From: Alphaproteobacteria bacterium UBA1303
GTDB lineage: Bacteria; Pseudomonadota; Alphaproteobacteria; Micropepsales; Micropepsaceae
Length of the DNA stretch: 64,000 bases
Assembly (NCBI GenBank): GCA_002307315.1
Contig: DBTZ01000049.1
Coordinates: 9,388 to 73,387, forward strand
Reading direction: 5' to 3'
Shown here piece by piece: positions 19,019 through 27,178 of this stretch. Every line of letters starts with the position of its first letter. Position 1 is the first letter of the stretch. The notes under the pieces are model-generated. The model was not told the DNA's origin. It saw only the letters and a list, made by a program, of their open reading frames with translations, and did no database searches. The position numbers and the translations under genes were made by a program.

Positions 19019-19031
19019 GTCGTTCCTCTCT

Positions 19032-19814
19032 TCATGGCGCCGCGGCGAACCTGTCCGCAACGCCGCCCTCGGCATATTCCCGAATTGCCCAGGAAAGCCA
19101 AGCGCGATATTCCGCGTCACCGACCACCTTCACCGCCACCGGCACGATGGCGCCGTCGGCACCGCACGCCCCCGCGCACAGACCGTAATAGATACCGGGT
19201 TTCGACGCCCGGAACCAGGTGCGGTTGATCCGTCCGGGAATCGCATCGATTCCAACGCCCAGCGCCGGCACCGACCAGAAATGCACGACATCGGCACCGG
19301 TAGCGAGAATTTCCACCGTGCGGTTTACCGGCACCACCATCGGATAATCCACCGCCATCATATTGGGCGGTTTATTATCCCCGGCAGTTTTGGCATGAAG
19401 CCTTCGCGAATCGAAACGAAAATCCCCCGCTTCCGGGTAGGCGTAGGTCCAATATCCCGTCCGTCCGATCGCCGTCACCGTCAAGTCGGGCCGGGGCGCC
19501 GCAGTGGCGTTGGAAAGTACCAGCAGCGACGGAATCGCCAGCACTACCAGCACGACGATGCAGGCCCCGGTCCACGACATCAGCATCAGCGTGTTGCTCT
19601 GCAACCGGTCGGGCACGGGGTGGACGCGGACGTTGAAGCGGATCGCCACCCAAGCCAGCGCCACCACCAGCAGCAACAGGACCGCGCCGCCGAGGTCGAA
19701 CAACAGCCGTCCGAGGTCGCAGATTTGCGCCATCGCCGGACCGGCGGCATCGGGGGGGCCGAACTGCCAATCGCGCGGCATTGACGAAGTGGCGATGTTC
19801 TCGCCGAGGATCAT
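19032..19814 (-). CDS. ctaC: Cytochrome oxidase subunit II-like protein with broken CuA site
   Basis: A 260-residue protein with two membrane helices (about 42-60 and 82-100) and a cupredoxin domain facing the periplasm, first gene of the oxidase-like operon. CuA ligands His178, Cys213 and Cys217 are present, but the glutamate between the cysteines is Gly215, the second histidine is Gly221 and the methionine is Val224. The electron-entry tryptophan of the Q-W-Y-W block is Gly120. The surrounding P-A-L-G-V-G-I-D-A-I-P-G-R and F-R-A-S-K-P-G-I-Y-Y-G strands are well conserved. The N-terminus is short, with no obvious cleavable signal. Electron entry from cytochrome c looks lost; a single-metal site through Cys-Cys-His is possible. 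Confidence 0.87.
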   Translation of the reverse strand: MILGENIATSSMPRDWQFGPPDAAGPAMAQICDLGRLLFDLGGAVLLLLVVALAWVAIRFNVRVHPVPDRLQSNTLMLMSWTGACIVVLVVLAIPSLLVLSNATAAPRPDLTVTAIGRTGYWTYAYPEAGDFRFDSRRLHAKTAGDNKPPNMMAVDYPMVVPVNRTVEILATGADVVHFWSVPALGVGIDAIPGRINRTWFRASKPGIYYGLCAGACGADGAIVPVAVKVVGDAEYRAWLSWAIREYAEGGVADRFAAAP

Positions 19815-20000
19815 GAACGGCCTCGATGCAAAACGGTTTGCGGTTATAGAATAGCACCGGCAGACGAAAATACTGCAAAGACGGGCTTAACCGGTTGCGG
19901 CCTTATGGCTCAACCCTTAAACCTGACTGGAGAAACCGCCAAACGGCCCGGTGCGTCACTATTGCACAAATACCGCCCCTGGCCGCATTCTGCACTATTG

Positions 20001-20030
20001 CCAATTCCGGTCATGAAGAACCGGAATTGG
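20001..20030. repeat. Perfect 11-bp inverted repeat upstream of tldD
   Basis: CCAATTCCGGT and its exact complement separated by eight bases. As RNA it forms a stable hairpin; no clean T-run follows, so a terminator is not clear. It could also be a protein binding site for either divergent promoter. Confidence 0.6.
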
Positions 20031-20050
20031 CTGTAGCTTTCTTTGCTGCC

Positions 20051-20095
20051 GCGCATTTTTTACGGCGAACCGGATTCCACTTTGCCGGAATGCGC
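20051..20095. repeat. Dispersed palindromic repeat, copy 2
   Basis: A diverged copy of the 44-bp element: it keeps the central CCGGATTCCACTTT and outer GCGCA/TGCGC arms. It ends 19 bases before the tldD start. Confidence 0.65.
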
Positions 20096-20114
20096 TCTAG
20101 ACTGGAGACTATAC

Positions 20115-21533
20115 ATGGCCGCCGATCTGTTTTTTTCGCGAACCGGCATGGATCGCACCTGCGTCCAGGGGCTCGTCGATACCGCGCTGCACGGCACCGA
20201 CGATGGCGAGTTGTATTTGGAACATTGCCGAAGCGAATCGTTTTCGTTCGACGACGGGCGATTGAAGGCGGCCAGCTTCGACACCACCCAAGGCTTCGGC
20301 TTGCGCTGCATCTGCGGCGAGACCGTCGGCTTCGCCCACGCCGTCGAATTGTCCGAAGACGCCGTAAAGCGGGCGGCCACCGCGGTACGCGCTGCGGCGC
20401 ATGGATTTTCCGGCGAGATGTCGCTGCCGCCGGAACGGACCAACCGCACGCTCTATGCCCCGGCCGACCCGGTGGAGAGCGCGCCGTTCGCAGCGAAGAT
20501 AAAACTTATGGAGGAGATGAACGCCTATGCCCGCGCCAAAGATGTGCGGGTGCGGCAGGTGTTCTGCATGCTGTCGGGCAGCCGGCGCGAAATCGAAATC
20601 CTCCGCGCCGGCGGCGAAAGCTATGGCGACATCCGCCCGTTGGTGCTGCTCTACGTCTCGGTGGTGGTCGAGGAAAACGGCCGCCAGGAAACCGGCAGCC
20701 ACGGCGGCGGCGGCCGTTTCGGCTACGATGCGATCATCGCGCCGGACTATTGGCGCGGCGCGGTGGACGAAGCTTTGCGCCAAGCCTTGGTCAACCTCGA
20801 ATCCATCCCCGCCCCCGCCGGCGAAATGAGCGTGGTGCTGGGCAGCGGCTGGCCGGGCATCCTGCTGCACGAAGCGGTGGGGCATGGCTTGGAGGGCGAC
20901 TTCAACCGCAAGAAAACCAGCGTGTTCTCGGGCCGGATCGGCGAGCAGGTGGCGGCCAAGGGCGTTACTGTGATCGACGACGGCACCATCGAAAACCGGC
21001 GCGGCACGCTTTCCATCGACGACGAAGGCACCCCCACCTCGCGCACCGTGCTGATCGAGGATGGCATCCTCAAAGGCTATATGCAGGACCGCCAGAACGC
21101 GCGGCTGATGGGCATGGCGCCCACCGGCAACGGACGGCGGCAATCCTACGGCTGCAAGGTGATGCCGCGCATGACCAACACCTTCATGCTGGCGGGCGAT
21201 CATCCGCCCGAGGAAATTCTCGCCTCCGTCAAGCGCGGCATCTATGCGGTGCAGTTCGGCGGCGGTCAGGTCGACATTACCTCGGGCAAGTTCGTGTTCT
21301 CCTGCACCGAGGCCTATCTGATCGAAGACGGCAAGATCGGCGCGCCGATCAAAGGCGCCACCCTGATCGGCAGCGGCCTCGATGCCATGAACAAGGTGAC
21401 GATGATCGGCACCGACATGAAACTCGATTCCGGCATCGGCACCTGCGGCAAGGACGGCCAGAGCGTGCCGGTCGGCGTCGGCCAGCCTACCATCCGCATC
21501 GACGGACTTACCGTTGGGGGAACGGCGGCATAA
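20115..21533 (+). CDS. tldD: Metalloprotease TldD
   Basis: TldD of 472 residues, the zinc-protease subunit of the TldD/TldE complex that processes modified peptides and degrades unfolded antitoxins such as CcdA in E. coli. The metal motif H-E-A-V-G-H-G-L-E is near residue 255 and the glycine-rich C-terminal V-G-V-G-Q-P-T-I-R is present. The ATG at 20115 gives the usual start; the frame extends 24 codons upstream into a repeat and is not used. No tldE/pmbA lies in the window. Notably, a ccdAB pair follows at once; in E. coli TldD/E is linked to CcdA turnover. Confidence 0.95.
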   Translation: MAADLFFSRTGMDRTCVQGLVDTALHGTDDGELYLEHCRSESFSFDDGRLKAASFDTTQGFGLRCICGETVGFAHAVELSEDAVKRAATAVRAAAHGFSGEMSLPPERTNRTLYAPADPVESAPFAAKIKLMEEMNAYARAKDVRVRQVFCMLSGSRREIEILRAGGESYGDIRPLVLLYVSVVVEENGRQETGSHGGGGRFGYDAIIAPDYWRGAVDEALRQALVNLESIPAPAGEMSVVLGSGWPGILLHEAVGHGLEGDFNRKKTSVFSGRIGEQVAAKGVTVIDDGTIENRRGTLSIDDEGTPTSRTVLIEDGILKGYMQDRQNARLMGMAPTGNGRRQSYGCKVMPRMTNTFMLAGDHPPEEILASVKRGIYAVQFGGGQVDITSGKFVFSCTEAYLIEDGKIGAPIKGATLIGSGLDAMNKVTMIGTDMKLDSGIGTCGKDGQSVPVGVGQPTIRIDGLTVGGTAA

Positions 21534-21551
21534 GGGGGCAACCTTGACGCG

Positions 21552-21588
21552 CATCACTCATGCGCATAGATTATGCGCATGAGTGATG
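21552..21588. promoter_or_regulatory. 17-bp perfect inverted repeat covering the ccdA start
   Basis: Arms at 21552-21568 and 21572-21588 are exact complements with only three bases between. The right arm contains both candidate ATG codons of ccdA (21573, 21579). On DNA it would suit a dimeric ribbon-helix-helix CcdA as autoregulatory operator; on RNA it would form a hairpin hiding the start, and would also close the tldD transcript 18 bases after its stop. Confidence 0.6.
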
Positions 21589-21857
21589 GCTTTGCCGAAG
21601 ACCCCAGACCCTTCGTGTCTCCCGTCCCCCGGCGCGGCAAAAAACGCGCGGCCAACGTCTCCATCGACCAAGACGTGCTGGATGCGGCAAAAAAATCCGG
21701 CATCAACCTGTCGCAAACCCTGGAAGACGCGTTGCGCCGCACGCTTCGGGCACAAGCGGCCGAACGCTGGAAGAAAGACGGCAAGGCGGCGATAAACAGC
21801 TACAACCGCTTTATCGAGGAAAACGGCATCTGGAGCGAGGAATACCGCAAATGGTGA
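21573..21857 (+). CDS. ccdA: CcdA-type antitoxin
   Basis: A 94-residue (92 from the second ATG) antitoxin of the CcdA family, which binds and neutralises CcdB and represses its own operon. An N-terminal beta strand and helix-helix DNA-binding part (K-R-A-A-N-V-S-I-D-Q-D-V-L-D-A-A-K near residues 24-40) precedes the acidic C-terminal arm with R-W-K-K-D-G-K-A-A-I-N-S-Y-N and G-I-W-S-E-E-Y-R, the CcdB-binding type. No clear ribosome site is seen because the start lies in the palindrome. It overlaps ccdB by seven bases. Confidence 0.88.
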   Translation: MRMSDGFAEDPRPFVSPVPRRGKKRAANVSIDQDVLDAAKKSGINLSQTLEDALRRTLRAQAAERWKKDGKAAINSYNRFIEENGIWSEEYRKW

Positions 21858-22171
21858 GTTTGCGGCAATTCGACGTCGTTCCCAACCCCAGCCTGCGCAC
21901 CCGCGCCACCCATCCCTATTTCGTCGTGCTGCAGTCGGACCTGCTGGAGGACTTCGCCACCCGCATCGTCGCGCCGCTGATTCCGCCGGCGAAAATCAAA
22001 TACCTGGAAAAGCTGCTGCCGCAGGTGAAGGTCGGCGGCAAGAATTATGTCGTCGCCATCCCCGATCTCGGCCCGATTCCGGCGAAATTGCTCAAACCCG
22101 CCGTCGCCAACCTGGAAACCGAGCGTTACCGCCTGCTGGCCGCGCTCGATCTGCTGTTCACCGGTGCCTGA
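21851..22171 (+). CDS. ccdB: CcdB-type toxin
   Basis: A 106-residue toxin of the CcdB family, which poisons DNA gyrase. Family marks are F-D-V-V-P-N-P near residue 7, Y-F-V-V-L-Q-S-D-L-L near residue 23, A-P-L-I-P near residue 40 and the C-terminal A-L-D-L-L-F-T-G. Canonical F-plasmid CcdB ends with Trp-Gly-Ile; this protein ends Phe-Thr-Gly-Ala, as in several chromosomal homologues, so gyrase poisoning is probable but not certain. It overlaps ccdA, giving coupled synthesis. Confidence 0.9.
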   Translation: MVSLRQFDVVPNPSLRTRATHPYFVVLQSDLLEDFATRIVAPLIPPAKIKYLEKLLPQVKVGGKNYVVAIPDLGPIPAKLLKPAVANLETERYRLLAALDLLFTGA

Positions 22172-22176
22172 TCGCG

Positions 22177-23073
22177 TCAGTCCCCCCGCATCCGTTCGAC
22201 GTCGAGACGCGGCGGCGCACCGAACAGCCGGGCGTATTCGCGGCTGAACTGAGAGATACTCTCGTAACCGACGCGATAGGCGGCCTGGGCAGCGTTGACG
22301 GAATCCGACAACATCAGCCGGCGCGCCTCGACCAAACGAATGCGCTTCTGATATTGCAACGGGCTCATCGCCGTCGCCGCCTTGAAATGCTGGTGAAAGG
22401 ACGACGGGCTCATATGCGCCAGTTCCGCCAGCGTCTCCACCCGCAGGGGTTTGGCGAAATCGGTGCGCAGACGCTGTATAACCGCGGCAATGCGCTGCAT
22501 CGTGCTGCCCTTAAGGGCGACCTGTGCGACGGCGCGGCCGTACGGTCCGGTCAACAGGCGATAATAGATTTCGCGGACGATCAGCGACGACAAAAAGCCG
22601 GCATCCTGCGGCACATTCAGAAGTTCGATCAGCCGCAGCATCGCGTCGGTCAGGCCGGCGTCGGCGTCGCCGACGAATAAGCCGCGCGACGGCGTATCCT
22701 CGGCGGTGCCGCGGGTGCCGATCTTGGCGACGGTCTCGCTTAAGACCTGCGGATCGAGATCGACCTGCAAGCAACAATAGGGCTTTTTCGGCGAGGCTTC
22801 GATTACCTGTCCGATCAGCGGCAGATCGACCGACACCACGAGATATTGTCCGGCCGCATAGCGATAGACCTCGCCTTCCAGCATTGCTTGCTTGCGCCCC
22901 TGAACCACGAAGCAAAGTGAAGGTTGGTACACCGTACGCGTTACCCGCTTCGGTGCTGTGGGTACCGTTGCCCGGTAGCAGTGCAGGAACGGAATGGGGG
23001 TGTCGCCCAACCCGTCGGCACTGGAGTATTCATCCAACAGCGCCAGCAGCCTCGCCTTTTGTGCCGCATCCAT
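22177..23073 (-). CDS. AraC-family transcriptional regulator
   Basis: A 298-residue regulator with an N-terminal AraC_N-type cupin domain (residues 25-180) and a C-terminal pair of helix-turn-helix motifs (residues 195-290) containing A-E-L-A-H-M-S-P-S-S-F-H-Q-H-F-K and A-A-Y-R-V-G-Y-E-S-I-S-Q-F-S-R-E-Y. It is divergent from two SDR genes, a common arrangement in which the regulator controls the adjacent dehydrogenases. The effector is unknown. Confidence 0.92.
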   Translation of the reverse strand: MDAAQKARLLALLDEYSSADGLGDTPIPFLHCYRATVPTAPKRVTRTVYQPSLCFVVQGRKQAMLEGEVYRYAAGQYLVVSVDLPLIGQVIEASPKKPYCCLQVDLDPQVLSETVAKIGTRGTAEDTPSRGLFVGDADAGLTDAMLRLIELLNVPQDAGFLSSLIVREIYYRLLTGPYGRAVAQVALKGSTMQRIAAVIQRLRTDFAKPLRVETLAELAHMSPSSFHQHFKAATAMSPLQYQKRIRLVEARRLMLSDSVNAAQAAYRVGYESISQFSREYARLFGAPPRLDVERMRGD

Positions 23074-23260
23074 TTTTTGCTGGTTCCGTAACCGGTTCGA
23101 CCGCCCGCAGCATAGCCGTAGCGCCCGCCGGAGGAAACCCGCGTCCGCCGCCGGTTCGGAGGATTAGGCAACAAACCTGGAGCTTAAGGCATTCGGGAAA
23201 TCCGCGCCGTCCCTATCTTTAGCCCAACCGACCACAACCATTAGGGAAAAAGGGAAACCC

Positions 23261-23995
23261 ATGTCGAATATCAAGGATAAAGTCATCCTCGTCACCGGCG
23301 CGTCCAGCGGCATCGGCGAGGCCAGCGCCAGATTGCTAGCGGCGAACGGCGCCAAAGTCGTGGTCGGCGCCCGCCGTACCGACCGGCTGGAAAAGCTGGT
23401 GGCCGATATTCGCCGGGATGGCGGCACTGCCGAATACACGGCGCTCGACGTTGTCGACCGGCAAAACGTCAAAGATTTCGTCGCCTTCGCGAAGGACACG
23501 TTCGGCCGCGTCGATGTGCTGTTCAACAACGCCGGCGTCATGCCGCTGTCGCCGCTTGCGGCACTGAAGGTCGGCGATTGGGATCGCATGATCGACGTGA
23601 ACATCAAGGGCGTGCTCAACGGCATCGCCGCGGCGCTGCCGGTGATGGAGGCGCAAGGGAGCGGCCATATCCTCAACACCTCGTCGGTCGCCGGTCACGT
23701 CGTGTTCCCGACCTCGGCGGTCTATTGCGGCACGAAATTCGCGGTGAAGGCGATTTCCGAAGGCCTGCGCATGGAAAGCAAAACCGTGCGCGTCACCCTC
23801 ATCACTCCGGGCGCCATCGCCACCGAACTCGGCCACGACATCACCGATGCATCGACCATCGAGATGCTGGGGCAGTTCAAAGGTCTCGCCATCGCGCCAG
23901 ACGCTATCGCTCGCGCGGTTCTCTACGCCGTCGAACAGCCGCCCGAGGTGGATGTGAACGAAATCGTCGTACGCCCGCTGGCCCAATCGCTTTAA
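23261..23995 (+). CDS. Short-chain dehydrogenase/reductase 1
   Basis: A 244-residue SDR of the classical type, similar to YdfG-like oxidoreductases. The nucleotide site T-G-A-S-S-G-I-G is near residue 12, R38-R39 after the second strand suggests NADP, N-N-A-G-V near residue 90, catalytic Ser in N-T-S-S-V-A-G and Y-C-G-T-K near residue 156. The substrate is unknown. It is first of two SDR genes, 12 bases apart, probably under the divergent AraC regulator. Confidence 0.92.
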   Translation: MSNIKDKVILVTGASSGIGEASARLLAANGAKVVVGARRTDRLEKLVADIRRDGGTAEYTALDVVDRQNVKDFVAFAKDTFGRVDVLFNNAGVMPLSPLAALKVGDWDRMIDVNIKGVLNGIAAALPVMEAQGSGHILNTSSVAGHVVFPTSAVYCGTKFAVKAISEGLRMESKTVRVTLITPGAIATELGHDITDASTIEMLGQFKGLAIAPDAIARAVLYAVEQPPEVDVNEIVVRPLAQSL

Positions 23996-24007
23996 AGGGA
24001 AACATCC

Positions 24008-24760
24008 ATGTCCATCGTTCTCATCACCGGCGGCAGCCGCGGTCTGGGAAAAAGTATGGCGTTACACGCCGCGGGGCGGGGTTTTGACGTCGTACTCACC
24101 TACGTCAGCAAAAAGACCGAAGCCGAAGGCGTTGCAAATGAAATCGCCGCTCTCGGCCGCAAGGCGGCCGTGCTGCCGCTCGACGTTGCCGACAGCCACA
24201 GCTTCCCTGCCTTTGCTGCGGCATTGAAGCGGACTCTAAATCAGACGTTCAGCAGAGGCGATTTCGACGCCTTGGTCAACAACGCCGGTATCGGGCTGTA
24301 CAAACCGTTCGCCGAAACCGGTGAGGACGAGTTCGACCGCGTGGTGGCGATCCTCCTGAAAGCACCGTTCTTCCTGACGCAAACCTTACTGCCCCTCATC
24401 AAGGACGGCGGGCGCATCGTCAACATCACATCCGGCCTATCCCGTTTCGCCATTCCCGGTTATGCCGCCTATGGCGCGGCCAAGGCCGGTCTCGACCAAC
24501 TCAGCCGCTATATGGCGCAGGAACTGGGGCCACGGCGGATCAGCGTGATATCGCTCGCACCCGGCGTCATCGCCACCGATTTTGGCGGCGGCGTGGTGCG
24601 CGACAATCCGGCGGTGAATAAGGCGCTGGCAGCAACCATCGCCTTGGGCAGGGTCGGCCTGCCTGACGACATCGGTGGCGCGCTGGCGCTGTTGTTGGAG
24701 ACGGACGCACGCTGGATCAACGGCATGAGGATAGAAGCGTCGGGCGGACAAAGCCTATAA
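24008..24760 (+). CDS. Short-chain dehydrogenase/reductase 2
   Basis: A 250-residue SDR. It has T-G-G-S-R-G-L-G near residue 7, N-N-A-G-I near residue 95, the catalytic serine in N-I-T-S-G-L-S, Y-G-A-A-K near residue 158 and the C-terminal W-I-N-G-M-R-I-E-A-S-G-G typical of 3-ketoacyl-reductase-like SDRs. The first half resembles many 'SDR family oxidoreductases' of unknown substrate. It follows the first SDR by 12 bases with its own AAAGGGA ribosome site. Confidence 0.91.
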   Translation: MSIVLITGGSRGLGKSMALHAAGRGFDVVLTYVSKKTEAEGVANEIAALGRKAAVLPLDVADSHSFPAFAAALKRTLNQTFSRGDFDALVNNAGIGLYKPFAETGEDEFDRVVAILLKAPFFLTQTLLPLIKDGGRIVNITSGLSRFAIPGYAAYGAAKAGLDQLSRYMAQELGPRRISVISLAPGVIATDFGGGVVRDNPAVNKALAATIALGRVGLPDDIGGALALLLETDARWINGMRIEASGGQSL

Positions 24761-24908
24761 TCGCCGAAGACGCAGCGACGAACTGACGGTCAGGTAAACG
24801 ACGGCGTATGATGCGGCACCCGTCCGCATGGGATATGCGCCGCCCCCATATTTTCGACATAATTTGCATTATGGTGCCGGCCCGGTTTCAAATATCGCCC
24901 CGCTCGCC

Positions 24909-25277
24909 ATGTCTCCGTTATCCGCCTTTATCGTTCTGCTGGTTTGCCAGTTGATCGGCACCGCCATTCAGCAGGCCTTCGCGTTGTCGATCCCCGGCGC
25001 GGTGATCGGCATGCTGCTGCTGTTCGCCTGCTTGGTGCTGCGCGGCAAGCACGACGACGGATTGGGCAAAACCGCAAATCTGCTTTTGCGCTATCTGCCT
25101 TTGCTGTTTGTACCGGCCGGCGTAGGCGTGATGAACCAGTTCGGCCTGATCGCCAAAGAATGGCTGCCGATCACCGCTTCGCTGGTATTGTCGCTGCTCG
25201 CCACCATTGCGTTTACCGGCATCGTCATGCAGGTCGGCCTGCGGTTGACAGACCGCAGGAGCAAACCCAAGTCATGA
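24909..25277 (+). CDS. CidA/LrgA-family membrane protein
   Basis: A 122-residue protein with four predicted membrane helices belonging to the CidA/LrgA family of holin-like proteins. Marks are the P-G-A-V-I-G-M-L-L-L-F motif near residue 30, L-L-R-Y-L-P-L-L-F-V-P-A-G-V-G-V-M near residue 62 and the final helix. In several bacteria such proteins influence autolysis or carry pyruvate/glycolate with an LrgB partner. The ATG at 24909 matches the family start; an upstream ATG at 24828 adds a non-hydrophobic stretch. It overlaps the lrgB-like gene by ATGA. Confidence 0.88.
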   Translation: MSPLSAFIVLLVCQLIGTAIQQAFALSIPGAVIGMLLLFACLVLRGKHDDGLGKTANLLLRYLPLLFVPAGVGVMNQFGLIAKEWLPITASLVLSLLATIAFTGIVMQVGLRLTDRRSKPKS

Positions 25278-25993
25278 ACGACGTGCATAATCTTTGGGTC
25301 TATCTTTCGGCCTCGCCGCTGCTGCACCTGACGCTGACGCTAATCGCCTATCAATTCGGCGAATGGCTGTCCCGCCGAACCCGGCGGCATCCGTTGTGCA
25401 ACCCGGTATTGATCGCCATCGTCGTGCTGGTGGCGGTGCTGAAACTCACCGACACCGACTACAAAAACTATTTTTCCGGCGCCCAGTTTGTGCATTTTCT
25501 GCTCGGCCCCGCCACGGTGGCGCTGGCGATTCCGCTCTACCACGCCTACGAGCACATCCGCTCGTCGGCTGCGGCCATCGTCGTGGCGCTGGTGTCCGGC
25601 TGTCTGTTCGCCGCGCTCAGCGCCATCGCCGTCGGCTATGCTTGCGGCGGCAGCATGGTCACATTGCTGTCGCTGGCGCCCAAATCGGCCACCACTCCGA
25701 TCGCCATGGGGGTGGCCGATGCCATCGGCGGCTCGGCCTCGCTCACCGCCATTCTGGTGATCCTGACCGGCATATTCGGTGCGATGCTGTCCACCTGGGT
25801 GCTTGATCTGGCGCGGGTGAAGGACAACCGCGCCCGCGGCTTCGCCACCGGACTTGCCGCCCACGGCATCGGCACGGCATACAAATTGCGGGTCAATCAG
25901 GTCGCCGGAGCCTTTGCCGGCTTGGCAATGGGATTGAACGGTTTCGCCACCGCCGCATTGGTGCCGATACTGGTGCATTGGCTGCGGTTGTGA
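25274..25993 (+). CDS. LrgB-family membrane protein
   Basis: A 239-residue polytopic protein of the LrgB/CidB family, the partner of CidA/LrgA. The family signature S-L-A-P-K-S-A-T-T-P-I-A-M near residue 130 and G-L-A-A-H-G-I-G-T-A near residue 195 are clear, within about six or seven membrane helices. The pair may act as a transporter of small organic acids or affect cell-wall turnover; the sequence does not decide. Translational coupling with the upstream gene is likely from the ATGA overlap. Confidence 0.93.
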   Translation: MNDVHNLWVYLSASPLLHLTLTLIAYQFGEWLSRRTRRHPLCNPVLIAIVVLVAVLKLTDTDYKNYFSGAQFVHFLLGPATVALAIPLYHAYEHIRSSAAAIVVALVSGCLFAALSAIAVGYACGGSMVTLLSLAPKSATTPIAMGVADAIGGSASLTAILVILTGIFGAMLSTWVLDLARVKDNRARGFATGLAAHGIGTAYKLRVNQVAGAFAGLAMGLNGFATAALVPILVHWLRL

Positions 25994-26118
25994 CCCGCAT
26001 CAACCGCGGCGAAACCGGTGGTTTTCGCCATTCGCCGGCAAAAAATTTCCGCTGACAGCACGGCCCGCACGCGCGATAATCCGCGCGAAACCTTTTTTCG
26101 TTTTATGAGGCATATTCG

Positions 26119-27150
26119 ATGCATTACAAGAAGCTCGGGTCCACCGGTCTGTTCGTTTCCGATATCTGCCTCGGCACCATGACCTTCGGCGGCGAAGGAT
26201 CGTTTTTCGGCCATGTCGGCAAGCTGCAGCAGAAAGACGCGACCGAGATCGTCGCCGCCGCCTTGGAAGCCGGCGTCAACTTCATCGACACCGCCGACAT
26301 GTATTCCTACGGCGTGGCGGAAACACTGCTCGGTACGGCGCTGAAGGAAATCGGGGTTCGCCGTTCCGACGTAGTGATCGCCACCAAAGTCTATTCCAAA
26401 ATGAGCGACGTGCCCAACGACATGGGCGCATCGCGCGGTCATATTCTGGATTCGATCGAACGCAGCCTGGATCGTCTGCAGACCGATCATATCGACATCT
26501 ATCAGATCCACGCCCAGGACCTGCAAACGCCGGCCGAAGAAACGATGCGCGCGCTCGATCATCTGGTTTCGCGCGGGCTGGTGCGCTATCTCGGCTGCTC
26601 CAATTGGCAGGCGTGGAAGATTATGCAGGCGCGCGGGCTGGCCGACAAACGCGGCTGGGCGCCGCTCGATACTCTGCAGGCGCACTATTCGCTGGCCAGC
26701 CGCGGATTGGAACGCGAAATTGCGCCGATGCTGGAGGAAACCCAGATCGGCCTTCTGGTATGGAGCCCGCTATCGGGCGGCATTCTTTCCGGCCGCTTCG
26801 GTCCGGGGGCGGAAAACCCCGCCGACGCACGGCGCTCCAATTTCGATTTTCCGCCGGTCGACAAGGAACAGGTGTGGAAGATCGTCGCGGTGCAGCGCGA
26901 GATCGGCAAGGCGCGCGGCGTCAGCCCGGCGCGGGTAGCGCTCGCCTGGGTGCTGTCCAAACCGTTCGTCACCTCGGTCATCGTCGGGGTGAAGACCAAG
27001 GCGCAGCTCGAAGACAATCTGGCGGCATCCGGCCTTGCCCTGACGCCGGAGGAGATCGCCCGCCTCGATGCGGTCAGCGCCCTGCCCGACGAATATCCCG
27101 GCTGGATGATCCCGCGTCAGAACACCGGGCGCATACCGGAAGAAAAGTAA
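26119..27150 (+). CDS. Aldo/keto reductase
   Basis: A 343-residue NADP-dependent aldo/keto reductase with the (beta/alpha)8 fold. The catalytic tetrad is visible: Asp and Tyr in D-T-A-D-M-Y-S-Y-G near residue 56, Lys in I-A-T-K-V near residue 90 and His in I-Y-Q-I-H-A-Q-D near residue 132. It resembles YajO/Tas-like members acting on aldehydes or sugars. The substrate is not known. The start at 26119 is followed by the family Y-K-K-L-G-S-T-G-L. It is a single gene with its own leader. Confidence 0.93.
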   Translation: MHYKKLGSTGLFVSDICLGTMTFGGEGSFFGHVGKLQQKDATEIVAAALEAGVNFIDTADMYSYGVAETLLGTALKEIGVRRSDVVIATKVYSKMSDVPNDMGASRGHILDSIERSLDRLQTDHIDIYQIHAQDLQTPAEETMRALDHLVSRGLVRYLGCSNWQAWKIMQARGLADKRGWAPLDTLQAHYSLASRGLEREIAPMLEETQIGLLVWSPLSGGILSGRFGPGAENPADARRSNFDFPPVDKEQVWKIVAVQREIGKARGVSPARVALAWVLSKPFVTSVIVGVKTKAQLEDNLAASGLALTPEEIARLDAVSALPDEYPGWMIPRQNTGRIPEEK

Positions 27151-27178
27151 ACGTCGGCGTTTCATTAGGGAGGCTGTC

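Larger units (their letters stand above)
19815..20114. other. Divergent intergenic region between the oxidase-like operon and tldD
   Basis: Three hundred bases without a convincing gene. It must hold the promoters of both the oxidase-like operon (leftward) and tldD (rightward); no clear -35/-10 pair stands out. It contains a perfect 11-bp inverted repeat (20001-20011 with 20020-20030) and a copy of the dispersed palindrome at 20051-20095. Confidence 0.6.

Noticed and set aside
26000..26045. Terminator after the lrgB-like gene
   Set aside because: An imperfect hairpin (GGCGAAACC with GGTTTTCGCC) is present but is followed by A-rich, not T-rich, sequence.
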